A stretch of DNA of 64,000 bases from JAGOBP01 sp964550855 (GCA_964550855.1 CAZKBQ010000010.1:34175-98174); one strand, 5' to 3'; counted from the first letter of the stretch, positions 16,312 to 26,349 are shown. Numbers and translations: made by a program. Notes: generated by a model not told the origin, from the letters alone.

Positions 16312-18018
16312 CTAGGTGTGTTCCCACAACTTAAAGTCCTTCAAACTCGACCCGCCGATAAATTCCCGCAAAATGCTGTTGTCGGGAATGGACTCATCCG
16401 ACACCGGCAGAAACCACTCCAAAAAGGCCAGCAGCCGCTCGGCCTCCAGATACTCCAGCGTGCCGGGACGAATCTGCCGCAGCAGCGGCTCGGCCAGCGG
16501 CTTCAGCGCCGCGTGCTCGTACACCAGCGCCGAGTTGAACATCGTGTCGGCGTTTTCCTGATAGCGGAAAATGTGGCGGCTCTCGCCCTCGCGCACCTTC
16601 TCCCAGCGCTTGATGGTGTCGCGCGCCGAGTAGCCGCGCTCGCGGGCGTCGCGCACGATGCGGCGCACCAATCGCGTGTCGGTGGTGGCGATGCGATTGT
16701 GCTGATCGATGTTGAGCTGCGTCAGCGCCGAGACGTAAATGCGATACACCTTTTCTTCCGGCACGTCCGGCACCAGATTGGGATTCAGCGCGTGAATGCC
16801 CTCGGCCAGAATGACGTGATCGTGTGAAATCTTCACGGTCGGCCCGGTGACGCGCCGGCCCGTTTTGAAATCGTAATGCGGCAGCGTCACGGCCTGGCCC
16901 TCGGTCAGCGCACCCAACTGCCGGCTGAACAGCGCGTGATCCAGCGCGTCAAACGATTCGAAGTCGTAGTCGCCCTGCGCATCGCGCGGCGTGAGCTCGC
17001 GATCGACAAAGTAATTGTCCATCTCAATGGCGATGGGCCGCAGCCCGTACGCCAGCAGCTGCACGGCCAGCCGCTTGGAAAACGTGGTCTTGCCCGACGA
17101 CGACGGCCCGGCGATCAGAACCAGCCGCACAGTATCGCGTCGATTGGCGATTTCGCGGGCCACGTCGGCCAGCTTGCGCTCGTGCAGCGCCTCGGCCACC
17201 AGGATGACCTCGCGGATGCGATTGGACTCGATGGCCTGATTGAGCGAGCCGACGTCCTCCACTTCCAGCACGCGCATGTATTCATTGTGACGTTGAAACA
17301 CCGCGGCCAGCTTGCCGGGCCGATCGGCCTTCTCCAGCTGATCGGGATGCGCGCGGCGCGGGAACTGCAGGATGAAGCCCGGCGGCAGCGGCGTCAGCGC
17401 AAACGTCCGCAGATACCCCGTCGACGGCAGCATGTAACCGTAGAAATAGTCCGTCAGGCCGCGCAGCGTATAGACGGTGAGATAATCCTTGGTGCGATAC
17501 TTCAACAGCCGCAGCTTGTCCAGGTAGCCCTGCCGCGTAAAGATCGCCTCGGCCTCGGCGATGGGCAGCCGCGCTTTGATGATCGGCTCGTCGGCGTTGA
17601 CGATCTCGCGCATGCGCGTCTGCAGCGCCATCAGCTCATCGGCCGTCAGCGGCCCGCGCCCCTTGACCTGGCAATAGAAACCGCCGAACGGCAGCGAGTG
17701 ATCGACGTAAATGCTGGCTTCGGGGAACAGCTCCCGCGCCGCCGCCACCAGTACAAACACCAGTGAACGCCGGAAAATGCGCATGCCGTCACGGTTGGAT
17801 ACGTCCAACGGCGTCACGGTGCAATCGGTATAAATGGGGTTGAAGAGTTCGCTGAGTTTGTGGTTGACCAGCGCGGCGACGATGGTTCGCCACCGATCGG
17901 GATAAGCCGCCTTGACGTAGTCTTCCAGCAAGGTGCCGACCGGCGCTTCAAACGTGCCTTTGTCGTTGTTAAAATGGACTTGCGCCGTCTCGCGCGGCGC
18001 GGCCGCCCGGACAGTCAT
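16312..18018 (-). CDS. Nucleoside kinase with N-terminal TGS/SAD-like domains (uridine kinase family)
   Basis: A 568-residue protein. The N terminus (about 1-75) resembles a TGS domain, followed by a region like the second additional domain of threonyl-tRNA synthetase (HSLPFGGFY). The C-terminal half is a P-loop kinase of the uridine kinase/phosphoribulokinase type with Walker A GPSSSGKTTF and a DNYF substrate segment. The substrate is probably a nucleoside but is not proven. ATG 18018 overlaps the chelatase D stop by one base (TGATG), so its translation may depend on ribosomes that completed the frameshifted chelatase product. Longer in-frame starts lie inside that gene and are rejected. Confidence 0.88.
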   Translation of the reverse strand: MTVRAAAPRETAQVHFNNDKGTFEAPVGTLLEDYVKAAYPDRWRTIVAALVNHKLSELFNPIYTDCTVTPLDVSNRDGMRIFRRSLVFVLVAAARELFPEASIYVDHSLPFGGFYCQVKGRGPLTADELMALQTRMREIVNADEPIIKARLPIAEAEAIFTRQGYLDKLRLLKYRTKDYLTVYTLRGLTDYFYGYMLPSTGYLRTFALTPLPPGFILQFPRRAHPDQLEKADRPGKLAAVFQRHNEYMRVLEVEDVGSLNQAIESNRIREVILVAEALHERKLADVAREIANRRDTVRLVLIAGPSSSGKTTFSKRLAVQLLAYGLRPIAIEMDNYFVDRELTPRDAQGDYDFESFDALDHALFSRQLGALTEGQAVTLPHYDFKTGRRVTGPTVKISHDHVILAEGIHALNPNLVPDVPEEKVYRIYVSALTQLNIDQHNRIATTDTRLVRRIVRDARERGYSARDTIKRWEKVREGESRHIFRYQENADTMFNSALVYEHAALKPLAEPLLRQIRPGTLEYLEAERLLAFLEWFLPVSDESIPDNSILREFIGGSSLKDFKLWEHT

Positions 18019-20092
18019 CACTGCACCTTCCCGCTGTCCAGCTCGTCGCGCACGGTGCGATACAGCGATTCGGCTTTCAGCTCTTTCAACGAATAACACG
18101 GCGCGTCCAGATGATCGGCCAGCTTCTGCGCCAGCCCCTGATCGAAGGCTGGATGCTCCATATTGATCACGACGGTGCGAACCTTGAGCTTGCAGATTTC
18201 CTCGCACACCCGATAGGATTCTTCCTGCGCCGGCAGGCCGCTTTGCGAGACGTTGCCCGCGCCATCGGTGAGGATGATGACCAGCGGCGCCACATCGGGA
18301 TGGATGCGCATTTCCTGCTGCAGCACCAGGTGCGTCAACGTCAGCCCGGCCGACAGCGGCGTCTTGCCGCCCACGGGGATGTCGCGCAGCGCCCGCTGTG
18401 CCAGCTCCACGGAGTTCGTGGGCGACAGCACCAGCCGGGCCTGATCTTTCTGAAAGACGATGAGGCCCACGCGATCGCGGCGTTGATACGCATCGGTGAG
18501 CAGGGACATGATGGCGCCCTTGGTGGCCTGCATGCGCTCGGCCACCGCCATCGACCACGAGGCGTCAACCACGAACAGCACCAGGTTGGCGCTCTTGCGC
18601 ACGCGCACTTTCTTCTGGTAGTCGTTGCGCTTCACCCGGAAGGCCGGGCCGCCGGCCACATCGGCCTTGCGCTGCATCTGAAACGGTGCGGCTGCGCGCA
18701 GCGTGGCATCAAAAGCGAGGTCTTGAGGGTCGCCGGGAGACGGTCGGGCCTGGATGTACCGCCCGCGCTTGCGATCGGTCTTGCTGGTGCTGCGGCGGCC
18801 GGCGGCGCGCCGCGTCAGCTTGTCCAGCGGCGTGTCCAGCTTGCGCACGTCAAACGTCTCGCCGATGGGCGCGTTATCGCCGCCCTCCCACCAGTAGGCA
18901 TCCTGATTGCCGGTTGTCTGGGTTTTGGTCTTGGCCTCAGCCTGCCCGAAGTCCGCGTTCTCTTGAACCTGGCCTTCGGGGGCTACCGTTTTTTTTTGGT
19001 AGCGCCTTCCTCGCCGGACTCGTCCATCTCCACGTCGTCGCCGCCGGGGAACTCGCTTTCGGCGCGCTCCAGACGCTCGCTCAAGTCCTGCGCGGAGATC
19101 GAACCGTCATCCTGGAAGGGCTGACGTTTGAGGCGATGCGGCAATGCCAGCTCGGCGGCCAGCAAAATATCTTCGCGCGTGATGCGGGCGCGACCCTGCA
19201 GCGCGGCGTGGGCGCGCGCGCCTTTGAGGATGACAATGTCGGCGCGATGTCCATCGATACCCAGGCCGCCCACCATGCCGGCGATGGCGGCCAGATCGCT
19301 CTGCCCGTAGTGCACCTCGGGCAGCAGCCGCCGCGCCCGATCGATCTGCTGGCTCAACTGCTGCTCGTGAGGTTCCCACTCCTCCCGGAAGCCTTCGGGA
19401 TCGCTGTCGAACTGCAGCGTGCGTTCCAGAATCTGCATGCGCGCCATCTGATCGTGAATGCTCTGAATATCGACGGCAAACGCAAACCGATCGAGCAGCT
19501 GCGGCCGCAGGTCGCCCTCCTCGGGATTCATGGTGCCGACCAGGATGAAGCGCGCCGGATGGCTGAACGAAATGCCTTCGCGCTCCACCACGTTGACGCC
19601 CATCGCCGCCGAGTCCAGCAGCAGGTCTACCACGTGATCGTCCAGCAGGTTGACTTCGTCCACGTAGAGCAGGCCGCGATTGGCCGAAGCCAGCACGCCC
19701 GGCTCAAAGCGGCGGATGCCCTTCTGAATGGCCTGCTCGATGTCGAGCGTACCGACCACGCGATCTTCGGTGGCGCTCACCGGTAGATCGACGAACTTGG
19801 TGCGGCGCTTGTCGCGCGGCAGCGTCTGCCCGTTGCTCAGGGCGCGCTCGCGGCACTCGGTGCACCACGTCGAAGGCTGATCGGGATCGCAGCCGAAGCG
19901 ACAGTCGCGCACCACGTCGATTTCCGGCAGCAGCGCGGCCAACGCCCGCGCCGCGGTGGACTTGGCCGTGCCGCGCTCGCCGCGAATGAGCACGCCGCCA
20001 ATCTGCGGATAAATGGCATTCAAGATAAGCGCACGTTTCATGCGCTCCTGGCCCACAATGGCCGTAAACGGAAAAACTACTCGCATCGTCAT
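18018..20092 (-). CDS. chlD: ChlD-type Mg/Co chelatase subunit, predicted product of -1 frameshifting
   Basis: Read as one frame this stops at 18983. A -1 shift in the A9 run at 18989-18997 joins it to the downstream frame and gives 691 residues: an AAA+ ChlI domain (Walker A GERGTAKS at about 38-45, Walker B LLYVDEVN), an acidic linker and a von Willebrand A domain with MIDAS residues Asp510, Ser512 and Ser514 (DASWS), then GGKTPL and TDGAGN. The total span plus one base is divisible by three, exactly as a -1 shift requires. ChlI and ChlD domains belong to the metal chelatase of chlorophyll or cobalamin synthesis. No bacteriochlorophyll gene is seen here, so cobalt insertion with a CobN subunit is the likelier role. 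ATG 20092 follows GAGGA. Confidence 0.85.
18982..19011 (-). promoter_or_regulatory. Predicted programmed -1 frameshift site
   Basis: On the coding strand an SD-like AGGAAGG (19011-19005) is followed 7 bases later by nine A residues (18997-18989), which read AAA AAA AAA CGG TAG in the zero frame. GCTACC (19003-18998) and GGTAGC (18987-18982) can pair, placing the A tract in a hairpin loop. SD-like and hairpin elements are known stimulators of -1 slippage. Transcriptional slippage on A9 is another possible mechanism. Confidence 0.75.
18983..20092 (-). CDS. chlI: ChlI-type AAA+ chelatase subunit, zero-frame product of the chlD gene
   Basis: Without frameshifting, translation stops at TAG 18985-18983, one codon after the A9 run. 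The 369-residue product contains the complete AAA+ ATPase domain: Walker A, the CRFGC...CTEC cysteines, Walker B and sensor motifs (GTMNPEEGDLRPQLLDRF), plus an acidic tail ending in Lys residues. This is the normal size of a free ChlI subunit. It would form the ATPase ring that cooperates with the longer ChlD-type product. No separate chlI is seen nearby. Confidence 0.83.
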   Translation of the reverse strand: MTMRVVFPFTAIVGQERMKRALILNAIYPQIGGVLIRGERGTAKSTAARALAALLPEIDVVRDCRFGCDPDQPSTWCTECRERALSNGQTLPRDKRRTKFVDLPVSATEDRVVGTLDIEQAIQKGIRRFEPGVLASANRGLLYVDEVNLLDDHVVDLLLDSAAMGVNVVEREGISFSHPARFILVGTMNPEEGDLRPQLLDRFAFAVDIQSIHDQMARMQILERTLQFDSDPEGFREEWEPHEQQLSQQIDRARRLLPEVHYGQSDLAAIAGMVGGLGIDGHRADIVILKGARAHAALQGRARITREDILLAAELALPHRLKRQPFQDDGSISAQDLSERLERAESEFPGGDDVEMDESGEEGATKKKR

Positions 20093-20207
20093 CGCGTGTC
20101 CTCTGAGACAGACCGCCGGCCCGTCAGGCGCCGGCGGTGTGAAGTGCAAGACAGATTATACCCCAGTCGGAGAGGTTGATAAAGGCCGGGCTGACTCCGC
20201 AAGTGCG

Positions 20208-21416
20208 TCAAGCCGGGTCGGCCACTTTGAGGGCAAAACTGAAGGTGGTGCCGACATCGACGGTGCTGGTTACGTCGATGTGACTGCCATGCGCCTCGAC
20301 GATCTGCCGCACGATATTCAGGCCCAGCCCCGTGCCTTGCGCGTAACCTTCGCTGTCGGCCACGCGATAGAACTTCTCGAAAATGTGGGGCAGATCTTTG
20401 GCCGGGATGCCGCGCCCGGTGTCGACGACACGGATGAAGGCGCGCCGCGCGGCGTCCGGCTCAGTCACTTCGATGACGACAGAGCCATCGGGGCGGTTGT
20501 ACTTGATGGCGTTGGAGGCCAGATTGACGATGACTTGCCGCAGCCGCTCGCGGTCGCCGATGACGCGGATGGGTTGCTGGGGCAGTCGGGTTGTGAGGGT
20601 GAGATTCAAGTGATCGAGCTGCGGCCGGAGCAGCGTGACGATTTCGTCGATGAGTTCGCCGATGGCGACGGGCATCATCTGGAACCGGATGCGGCCCGAT
20701 TGCAGCCGGCTTAACTCCAGAAAGGCGTTGGTCATGTTGGACAGATGCAGCGCTTCCTGGTAGATCGTGTCGACGAACTCCTGGGCCAGCTCCGGCGCCA
20801 CTTCCTGCCGCAGCAGCAGTTCGCTGTAGGCCACAATGCTGGTCAGTGGTGTGCGCAGCTCATGCACCATCTCCGAGATCAGGTCGCTCTGCTGGAACAG
20901 CCGGGCGTTCTCGATGGCAATGGCCGCCTGGGCGCTGAGCGCGGTCAGCAGTTCCACATCTTCGTCGTCAAACCGCCGCCCGTCGGTGGGATTGATGGCT
21001 TCCACCACGCCGATGGTTCGCTCTTTGACTTTCATCGGGACGGCGATGAGCGATCGGGTCTGGAAGCCGGTGCGTTCATCGCCCTGCGCAAAGAACCGAT
21101 CGTCTTTGAGCACATCGTTGATGATCTGCACCTGGCCTTCGCGCGCCACCCAGCCGGCCAGGCTGGTGGGCGGCACGACGACGCGGCGGATCTCTTCGCT
21201 TTTGCTGCCGGTCACCGCTTCAAAATACAACTGGCCCGTTTTGGGATCAAGCAGCAGGATCGACGTGGCCTCGGTGTCCGTCAGATCGCGCGCGGCGTTG
21301 ACGATCACCTCCAGCAGCGTCATCAAGTCCAGCGTGGAGGTCAGCGTCTGGCTGATCGCCAGGAGGCGTCGATAGGATTCGAGGCGGCGTTCCGCCAGCG
21401 TGGAAGAAGTCATCAT
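20208..21416 (-). CDS. GAF-domain sensor histidine kinase
   Basis: About 402 residues: a GAF domain (about 30-175), HisKA with His185 in MVHELRTPLTS and HATPase (ASNAIKYNRPDG, DTGRGIPAKDLPHIFEKFYR, GTGLGLN). No membrane segment is seen. Tandem ATG codons at 21416 and 21413 are the likely start; a farther upstream TTG is possible. It is separated by about 115 bases from chlD downstream and by 187 from the sirtuin gene upstream, and may have its own promoter. The partner regulator may be the receiver at 22381-22773. Confidence 0.92.
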   Translation of the reverse strand: MMTSSTLAERRLESYRRLLAISQTLTSTLDLMTLLEVIVNAARDLTDTEATSILLLDPKTGQLYFEAVTGSKSEEIRRVVVPPTSLAGWVAREGQVQIINDVLKDDRFFAQGDERTGFQTRSLIAVPMKVKERTIGVVEAINPTDGRRFDDEDVELLTALSAQAAIAIENARLFQQSDLISEMVHELRTPLTSIVAYSELLLRQEVAPELAQEFVDTIYQEALHLSNMTNAFLELSRLQSGRIRFQMMPVAIGELIDEIVTLLRPQLDHLNLTLTTRLPQQPIRVIGDRERLRQVIVNLASNAIKYNRPDGSVVIEVTEPDAARRAFIRVVDTGRGIPAKDLPHIFEKFYRVADSEGYAQGTGLGLNIVRQIVEAHGSHIDVTSTVDVGTTFSFALKVADPA

Positions 21417-21491
21417 AGGACAGGCTCGTACCCGATCGGATTGGTGGACCAAACGCCAGCGCGCAAATCGCCCAAAATATTGGCTTCTCTA

Positions 21492-21547
21492 ATCATACAC
21501 TCCAAAACAGGGGGCGTGTGTTGGCATTGCGTTGGCGTTGTGTTGGC
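21492..21547 (-). promoter_or_regulatory. -10 element with three 11-bp-phased GCCAAC repeats
   Basis: Minus strand. TATGAT (21492-21497) lies ahead of the kinase gene. Upstream, GCCAAC occurs three times exactly 11 bases apart (plus-strand GTTGGC at 21520, 21531 and 21542), on one face of the helix and around -35 to -62 of the predicted start. This resembles an activator array; the protein is unknown. Confidence 0.5.
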
Positions 21548-21603
21548 GCAACGTGTGCAAATGATTAAGGCGCCGCCCGCCAGCCGCCGGCCGCTGGCCG
21601 CAC

Positions 21604-22374
<771 letters not shown>

Positions 22375-22380
22375 GCCAGT

Positions 22381-22773
22381 TTACGACTCGAGCCGGGCAG
22401 TAGCCCCGCGCTGCAGAGCGGCCTCAACCCGCGCGGCCAGATCATTGGGATGAATGGGCTTGGTCAGATAGTCGTCGGCGCCGGCTTCAAAGCCCTGCAC
22501 CTTCGTATCGAGGTCGGCCTTGGCGGTGAACATGAGAACCGGCAGGTTTCGGGTGACAGACTGGCTGCGCAGCTGCCGGCAGACTTCATAGCCGGTCATG
22601 TCGGGCATCATCATGTCCAGAATAATCAGATCAGGCGCTTCCGTGCGGGCTTTCTGCAGCGCCTGTTGGCCGTCGCGCGCCGCGATGATCTCGTATCCAC
22701 GCCGCTGCAGCATCAGGCCGATCAACTTCAGGGTCTGCAGGTCATCGTCAACGATCAAGATCCGGGCAGGCAC
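22381..22773 (-). CDS. Stand-alone response regulator receiver domain
   Basis: A 130-residue CheY-like receiver: acidic VDDD, phospho-acceptor Asp53 in LILDMMMPD, Thr in MFTAKAD and Lys in YLTKPI. No output domain is present. It precedes the sirtuin and the GAF kinase on the same strand and diverges from the SpoIIE phosphatase gene. The partner is unknown; the kinase two genes downstream is the nearest candidate. Confidence 0.93.
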   Translation of the reverse strand: MPARILIVDDDLQTLKLIGLMLQRRGYEIIAARDGQQALQKARTEAPDLIILDMMMPDMTGYEVCRQLRSQSVTRNLPVLMFTAKADLDTKVQGFEAGADDYLTKPIHPNDLAARVEAALQRGATARLES

Positions 22774-22852
22774 GTCGGCTACTCCTTGCAGCTTACTCTA
22801 GCACAAAAGAAATGGGTTGGCAACAACCATGCCTGGATTAGGGCAATAATGC

Positions 22853-22858
22853 TATAAT
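22853..22858 (+). promoter_or_regulatory. -10 element ahead of the GAF/SpoIIE gene
   Basis: TATAAT in GCTATAATGC; the predicted start is near 22865, giving a leader of about 50 bases before ATG 22914. No strong -35 is seen. Confidence 0.5.
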
Positions 22859-22913
22859 GCGTGACGCACCAGGACCGGCCGCGCGCTGCTGCCGGCCTAC
22901 TTCCACATAGCCA

Positions 22914-25736
22914 ATGGATAATCGTCTCCTGTTGATCGGGCTGGGGTTGGCCGCCATCGCCGCTCTGGCCGTGATATTGCGGCAGCGCCTGCAATCGCGC
23001 CGCGAGCTGGTGCGCCAGGTGCGCGAGCTGACGCTGCTGGCCGAGGCCGGCCGCGCCATTGCCGAAGCCAACCTGGATGTGGACGAGCTGTGCGAGCTGA
23101 TCTTTCGCCGCGCCGCCGATATGGTGGATGTGTCCACCTTCCAGATCGGCCTGTTTGACGGCGACTGGTATGACATCCGTTTGTGGCAGCGCGACGGCGT
23201 GCGCATGCCGCCGCAACGCTTCGATCTGCGCGACAACGCCGGCCTCATCGGCTGGACGCGCACTTCGCGCACGCCGCTGCTGGTGCGCGACTTTGAGACG
23301 GAGTTTGCGCAGCTGCCCGCCCGGCCGCGCTACCTGAGCGATCGGCCGCCCCGATCGGGCGTCTTCGTCCCGCTGGTCGCGCGCGACGCGGCGGTGGGCG
23401 CGCTCTCCATTCAAAGCTACCAGCCCAACGCCTTCGACGAAAACCACCTGCGGCTGCTGTCCATCATCGGCAATCAGGCCGCGGCTGCCATCGTCAACAC
23501 GCACCTGCTGGGACAGGAACGCTGGCGCGCCGCGCAGCTGCAGCTCATTAGCGAAGTGGGCAAGCAGATTGCGTCCATCCTCGATCTGGAATCGCTGTTT
23601 CACCAGACCGTGGAGGTGGTGCGCACCACGTTCAACTACTACTTCGTCGCCATCTGTGTGCGCGAGGAAAATTCCAACCGTATCGTGTTCGAGGGCGCCA
23701 CTGACGAAGCTCTGCACGACCGGCATTTGCACGTGGGCCAGGGCATCATCGGCTGGGTGGTGGAAACCGGCCAGCCGCTCAACGTGCCCGATGTCACCGC
23801 CGATCCCCGCTACTATCCGCAGGCCACCTTGTCTGAAACGCGTTCCGAATTGGCCGTGCCGCTGATCTTCGGCGGCAGCACCATCGGCGCCATCGACGTG
23901 GAAAGCGATCAGCCTGCGGCCTTCGACGACGACGACCTATATGTGTTGAGCATGCTGGCCGACCAGATCGCCGTGGCCGTCCACGAAGCGCGGCTGTACG
24001 CCGCCGAGCGTGAGCAGGCCTGGATCAGCACAGCGCTGCTGCAGGTGGCCGAAGCCACCGGTCAGGCGTCCAATCTGGAAGAAGTGCTGGATGCCGTGGT
24101 GCGCATCACGCCCATGTTGTCCGGCGTGGAACGTTGCGGCATCATGCTGGCCAGTGGTGAGGCCGGCACCTTCTGCGCGCAGGCGGCCTTTGGCCTGGAC
24201 GAACGCGCCGACGACTATGCCGGCTGGCAGCTGCACCCCGGTGAAAGCTGGATGCTGGACGAGATTCACCTGACCAACAAGCCCATCGCGCGGCCGGCGC
24301 GCGAGCAGGCTGATCCGGTGCTGCAGTTCTTTGGGCCGGGCGATGTGCTGGGCCTGCCGCTGCTGGCACGCGGCGAATTGATCGGCGTCATGTGGATCGG
24401 CACCGCGCCCGATCAATCGTTCAGCCGGCGCAAAGCGGCGCTCATCGGCGGCATCGCCAACCAGGCCGCCATGGCCATTGAAAGCGCGCAGCTGGCCGTG
24501 GCCCAGCGCGAGGAAGCCTGGGTCAGCACGGCGCTGCTGCAGGTGGCCGAGACCTTGAGCACGCTGACCAGCCTTGAAGAGATTGAAAGTGGCATCGTGC
24601 GCCTGACACCGCTGCTGGTGGGCGTGGAAGTGTGCGTGTTACTGCTCAGCGATCCAGCCCGCGAAGCTTACGTAATCGGTCAGGCTTTTGGGCTGCCGCC
24701 CGAAGTGCAGACGGCGCTGCCCGCGCTGCACATCCCCTGGGATGAATGGCCGTTGGGCGAAGAAGATCAATCGGCGGCGCGCACGCCGCCCGATGGGTTG
24801 ATGGCGGCCCTGCAGCTGCAGTCGCCCATCGCGCTGCCCATGCGCGCGCGCGGAGATGTCATCGGCCTGTTGCTGGTCGATCGCGGCGCGGATGATCTGC
24901 TGATCAATCAGCGGCGGCTCAACATCCTGAGCGGCATCGCGGGCCAGACGGCCGTGGCCATTGAAAACGTAAAGCTGGTCAGCGAACTGGCAACCCGGCA
25001 GCTGCTCGAAAAAGAATTGGACGTGGCCCGCGAGATTCAGACCAGCTTTCTGCCCGAGCAGTGCCCCAGCGTGCCGGGCTGGCAGATTGCCGCCTACTGG
25101 CAATCGGCGCGGCGGGTGGGTGGCGACTTCTACGACTTTATGCCGCTGGCCAATGGCAATCTGGGCATGGCCGTGGCCGACGTGGCCGACAAGGGCGTGC
25201 CGGCCGCATTGTTTATGGCGCTCAGCCGCACACTGGTGCGCGCCACGGCCATGAGCGGCCGCGCGCCGTCGGATGCGCTGCGCCGCACGAATGAATTGAT
25301 CTTGTCGGACGCACGATCGGATCTGTTTGTAACGGTGTTTTACTGCGTGCTCGATCCGCGCCGCGCCACGCTGACCTATTCCAACGCGGGGCACAATCCC
25401 CCCATCTGGCTGCGGGCTCGATCGGGCCGCGCCTACCACCTGAATCTGCCCGGCATCGCGCTGGGCGTGGTGCCCGATGTGACGCTGCGTGAAGAGACCA
25501 TCGCGCTGTCGCCGGGCGATGTCGTGGCGCTGTACACCGACGGTGTGACCGAAGCGTTGAACGCCAACGAAGAGGAATTTGGCACCGGCCGGCTGGAGCA
25601 GATCATTCGCGAGCATGTCCACGGCTCGGCGCAGGACATCGTGGACGCGATTCAGCGCGCCGTGGCCGACTTTGTGGGCAATGAAGCGCCGTTTGACGAT
25701 GTGACGCTGGTCGTGTTGAAGCGCGGCGAGAAGTAA
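22914..25736 (+). CDS. Membrane-anchored multi-GAF, SpoIIE-type serine phosphatase
   Basis: A 940-residue protein with an N-terminal membrane segment (about 4-23), a short coiled coil, four GAF-like modules (about 45-200, 205-350, 370-525, 545-690) and a C-terminal PP2C domain of the SpoIIE/RsbU type. Metal-binding aspartates are seen in VGGDFYDF, VADVADKG and FDDVTLVVL. Proteins of this type dephosphorylate anti-anti-sigma factors and so control partner-switching stress or sigma responses; no such partners lie in this window. Its final codons form a hairpin with the end of the convergent gene. Confidence 0.92.
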   Translation: MDNRLLLIGLGLAAIAALAVILRQRLQSRRELVRQVRELTLLAEAGRAIAEANLDVDELCELIFRRAADMVDVSTFQIGLFDGDWYDIRLWQRDGVRMPPQRFDLRDNAGLIGWTRTSRTPLLVRDFETEFAQLPARPRYLSDRPPRSGVFVPLVARDAAVGALSIQSYQPNAFDENHLRLLSIIGNQAAAAIVNTHLLGQERWRAAQLQLISEVGKQIASILDLESLFHQTVEVVRTTFNYYFVAICVREENSNRIVFEGATDEALHDRHLHVGQGIIGWVVETGQPLNVPDVTADPRYYPQATLSETRSELAVPLIFGGSTIGAIDVESDQPAAFDDDDLYVLSMLADQIAVAVHEARLYAAEREQAWISTALLQVAEATGQASNLEEVLDAVVRITPMLSGVERCGIMLASGEAGTFCAQAAFGLDERADDYAGWQLHPGESWMLDEIHLTNKPIARPAREQADPVLQFFGPGDVLGLPLLARGELIGVMWIGTAPDQSFSRRKAALIGGIANQAAMAIESAQLAVAQREEAWVSTALLQVAETLSTLTSLEEIESGIVRLTPLLVGVEVCVLLLSDPAREAYVIGQAFGLPPEVQTALPALHIPWDEWPLGEEDQSAARTPPDGLMAALQLQSPIALPMRARGDVIGLLLVDRGADDLLINQRRLNILSGIAGQTAVAIENVKLVSELATRQLLEKELDVAREIQTSFLPEQCPSVPGWQIAAYWQSARRVGGDFYDFMPLANGNLGMAVADVADKGVPAALFMALSRTLVRATAMSGRAPSDALRRTNELILSDARSDLFVTVFYCVLDPRRATLTYSNAGHNPPIWLRARSGRAYHLNLPGIALGVVPDVTLREETIALSPGDVVALYTDGVTEALNANEEEFGTGRLEQIIREHVHGSAQDIVDAIQRAVADFVGNEAPFDDVTLVVLKRGEK

Positions 25737-25748
25737 GGGCGCTTACTT
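25731..25748. other. Short hairpin spanning two convergent stop codons
   Basis: AAGTAAG and CTTACTT pair around GGCG, so both TAA stop codons lie inside the stem. It may be a weak shared terminator for the convergent genes. Confidence 0.4.
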
Positions 25749-26312
25749 AAGCAGCTGTTCCAGCCATGACAGCCCCGACTGGCACGCCAGGGCCGTGAGC
25801 GTCAATCGGATGGTTTTCCCCGCCCAGGCGGCCAGCAGGAATTTCCACACGGGCAGGCGGACCGCGCCCGCGATTAAGCCGCCCACGTCAAACACCGGAT
25901 TGGGAATCGCACCCAGCAGAAAAATGGCCAGCACGCCGTGACGCTCCATAAACCCGCGCAGCCAGACATAGAAGCGACCGGGCGGTAACAGCGCCTGCCC
26001 GCCGTAGCCCGCCAGGTAGCCGGTCAGTTCGCCCAGCGCCGCGCCCGCCGCCGAGACCACGCCCACCAGCAGCGGCGCGTAGATCAGACCGGCCGCGCAC
26101 GACAAGGCGTAGCCCGGCACCGGCACGATGAGCGTGGCGTTGCCGATGACACTGATGAGGAACAGACCCAGCAGGCCGGTGCCCTGGCCCCAATTCAAGA
26201 TGTCCTGATGATAGCGGGCGGTGAGCCAGATGATGGCGAGGCTGAGGGCGAGGGCGAGGAATAGCGCCAGCCAGCGGAGCCGGGACGACTTGTGATTGGC
26301 GTCGGCGGTCAT
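25743..26312 (-). CDS. VTT-domain (DedA/SNARE-associated) membrane protein
   Basis: A 189-residue polytopic membrane protein with four to five hydrophobic segments. The VTT core includes GNATLIVPVPGYALSCAAG, GELTGYLAGYGG and GAIPNPVFDVGGLIAG. Members of this superfamily are lipid scramblases or flippases; some recycle undecaprenyl phosphate. That fits its place after the WecA-type gene at the end of the polysaccharide cluster, but the substrate here is not known. Confidence 0.87.
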   Translation of the reverse strand: MTADANHKSSRLRWLALFLALALSLAIIWLTARYHQDILNWGQGTGLLGLFLISVIGNATLIVPVPGYALSCAAGLIYAPLLVGVVSAAGAALGELTGYLAGYGGQALLPPGRFYVWLRGFMERHGVLAIFLLGAIPNPVFDVGGLIAGAVRLPVWKFLLAAWAGKTIRLTLTALACQSGLSWLEQLLK

Positions 26313-26349
26313 GGATCGTTGTGAGGCGGATGGCAGCCGGTGCAGAATG

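Noticed and set aside
18019..18558. N-terminal extension of the nucleoside kinase frame
   Set aside because: It is an out-of-frame reading of the chelatase VWA domain; the kinase ATG at 18018 is coupled to the chelatase stop.
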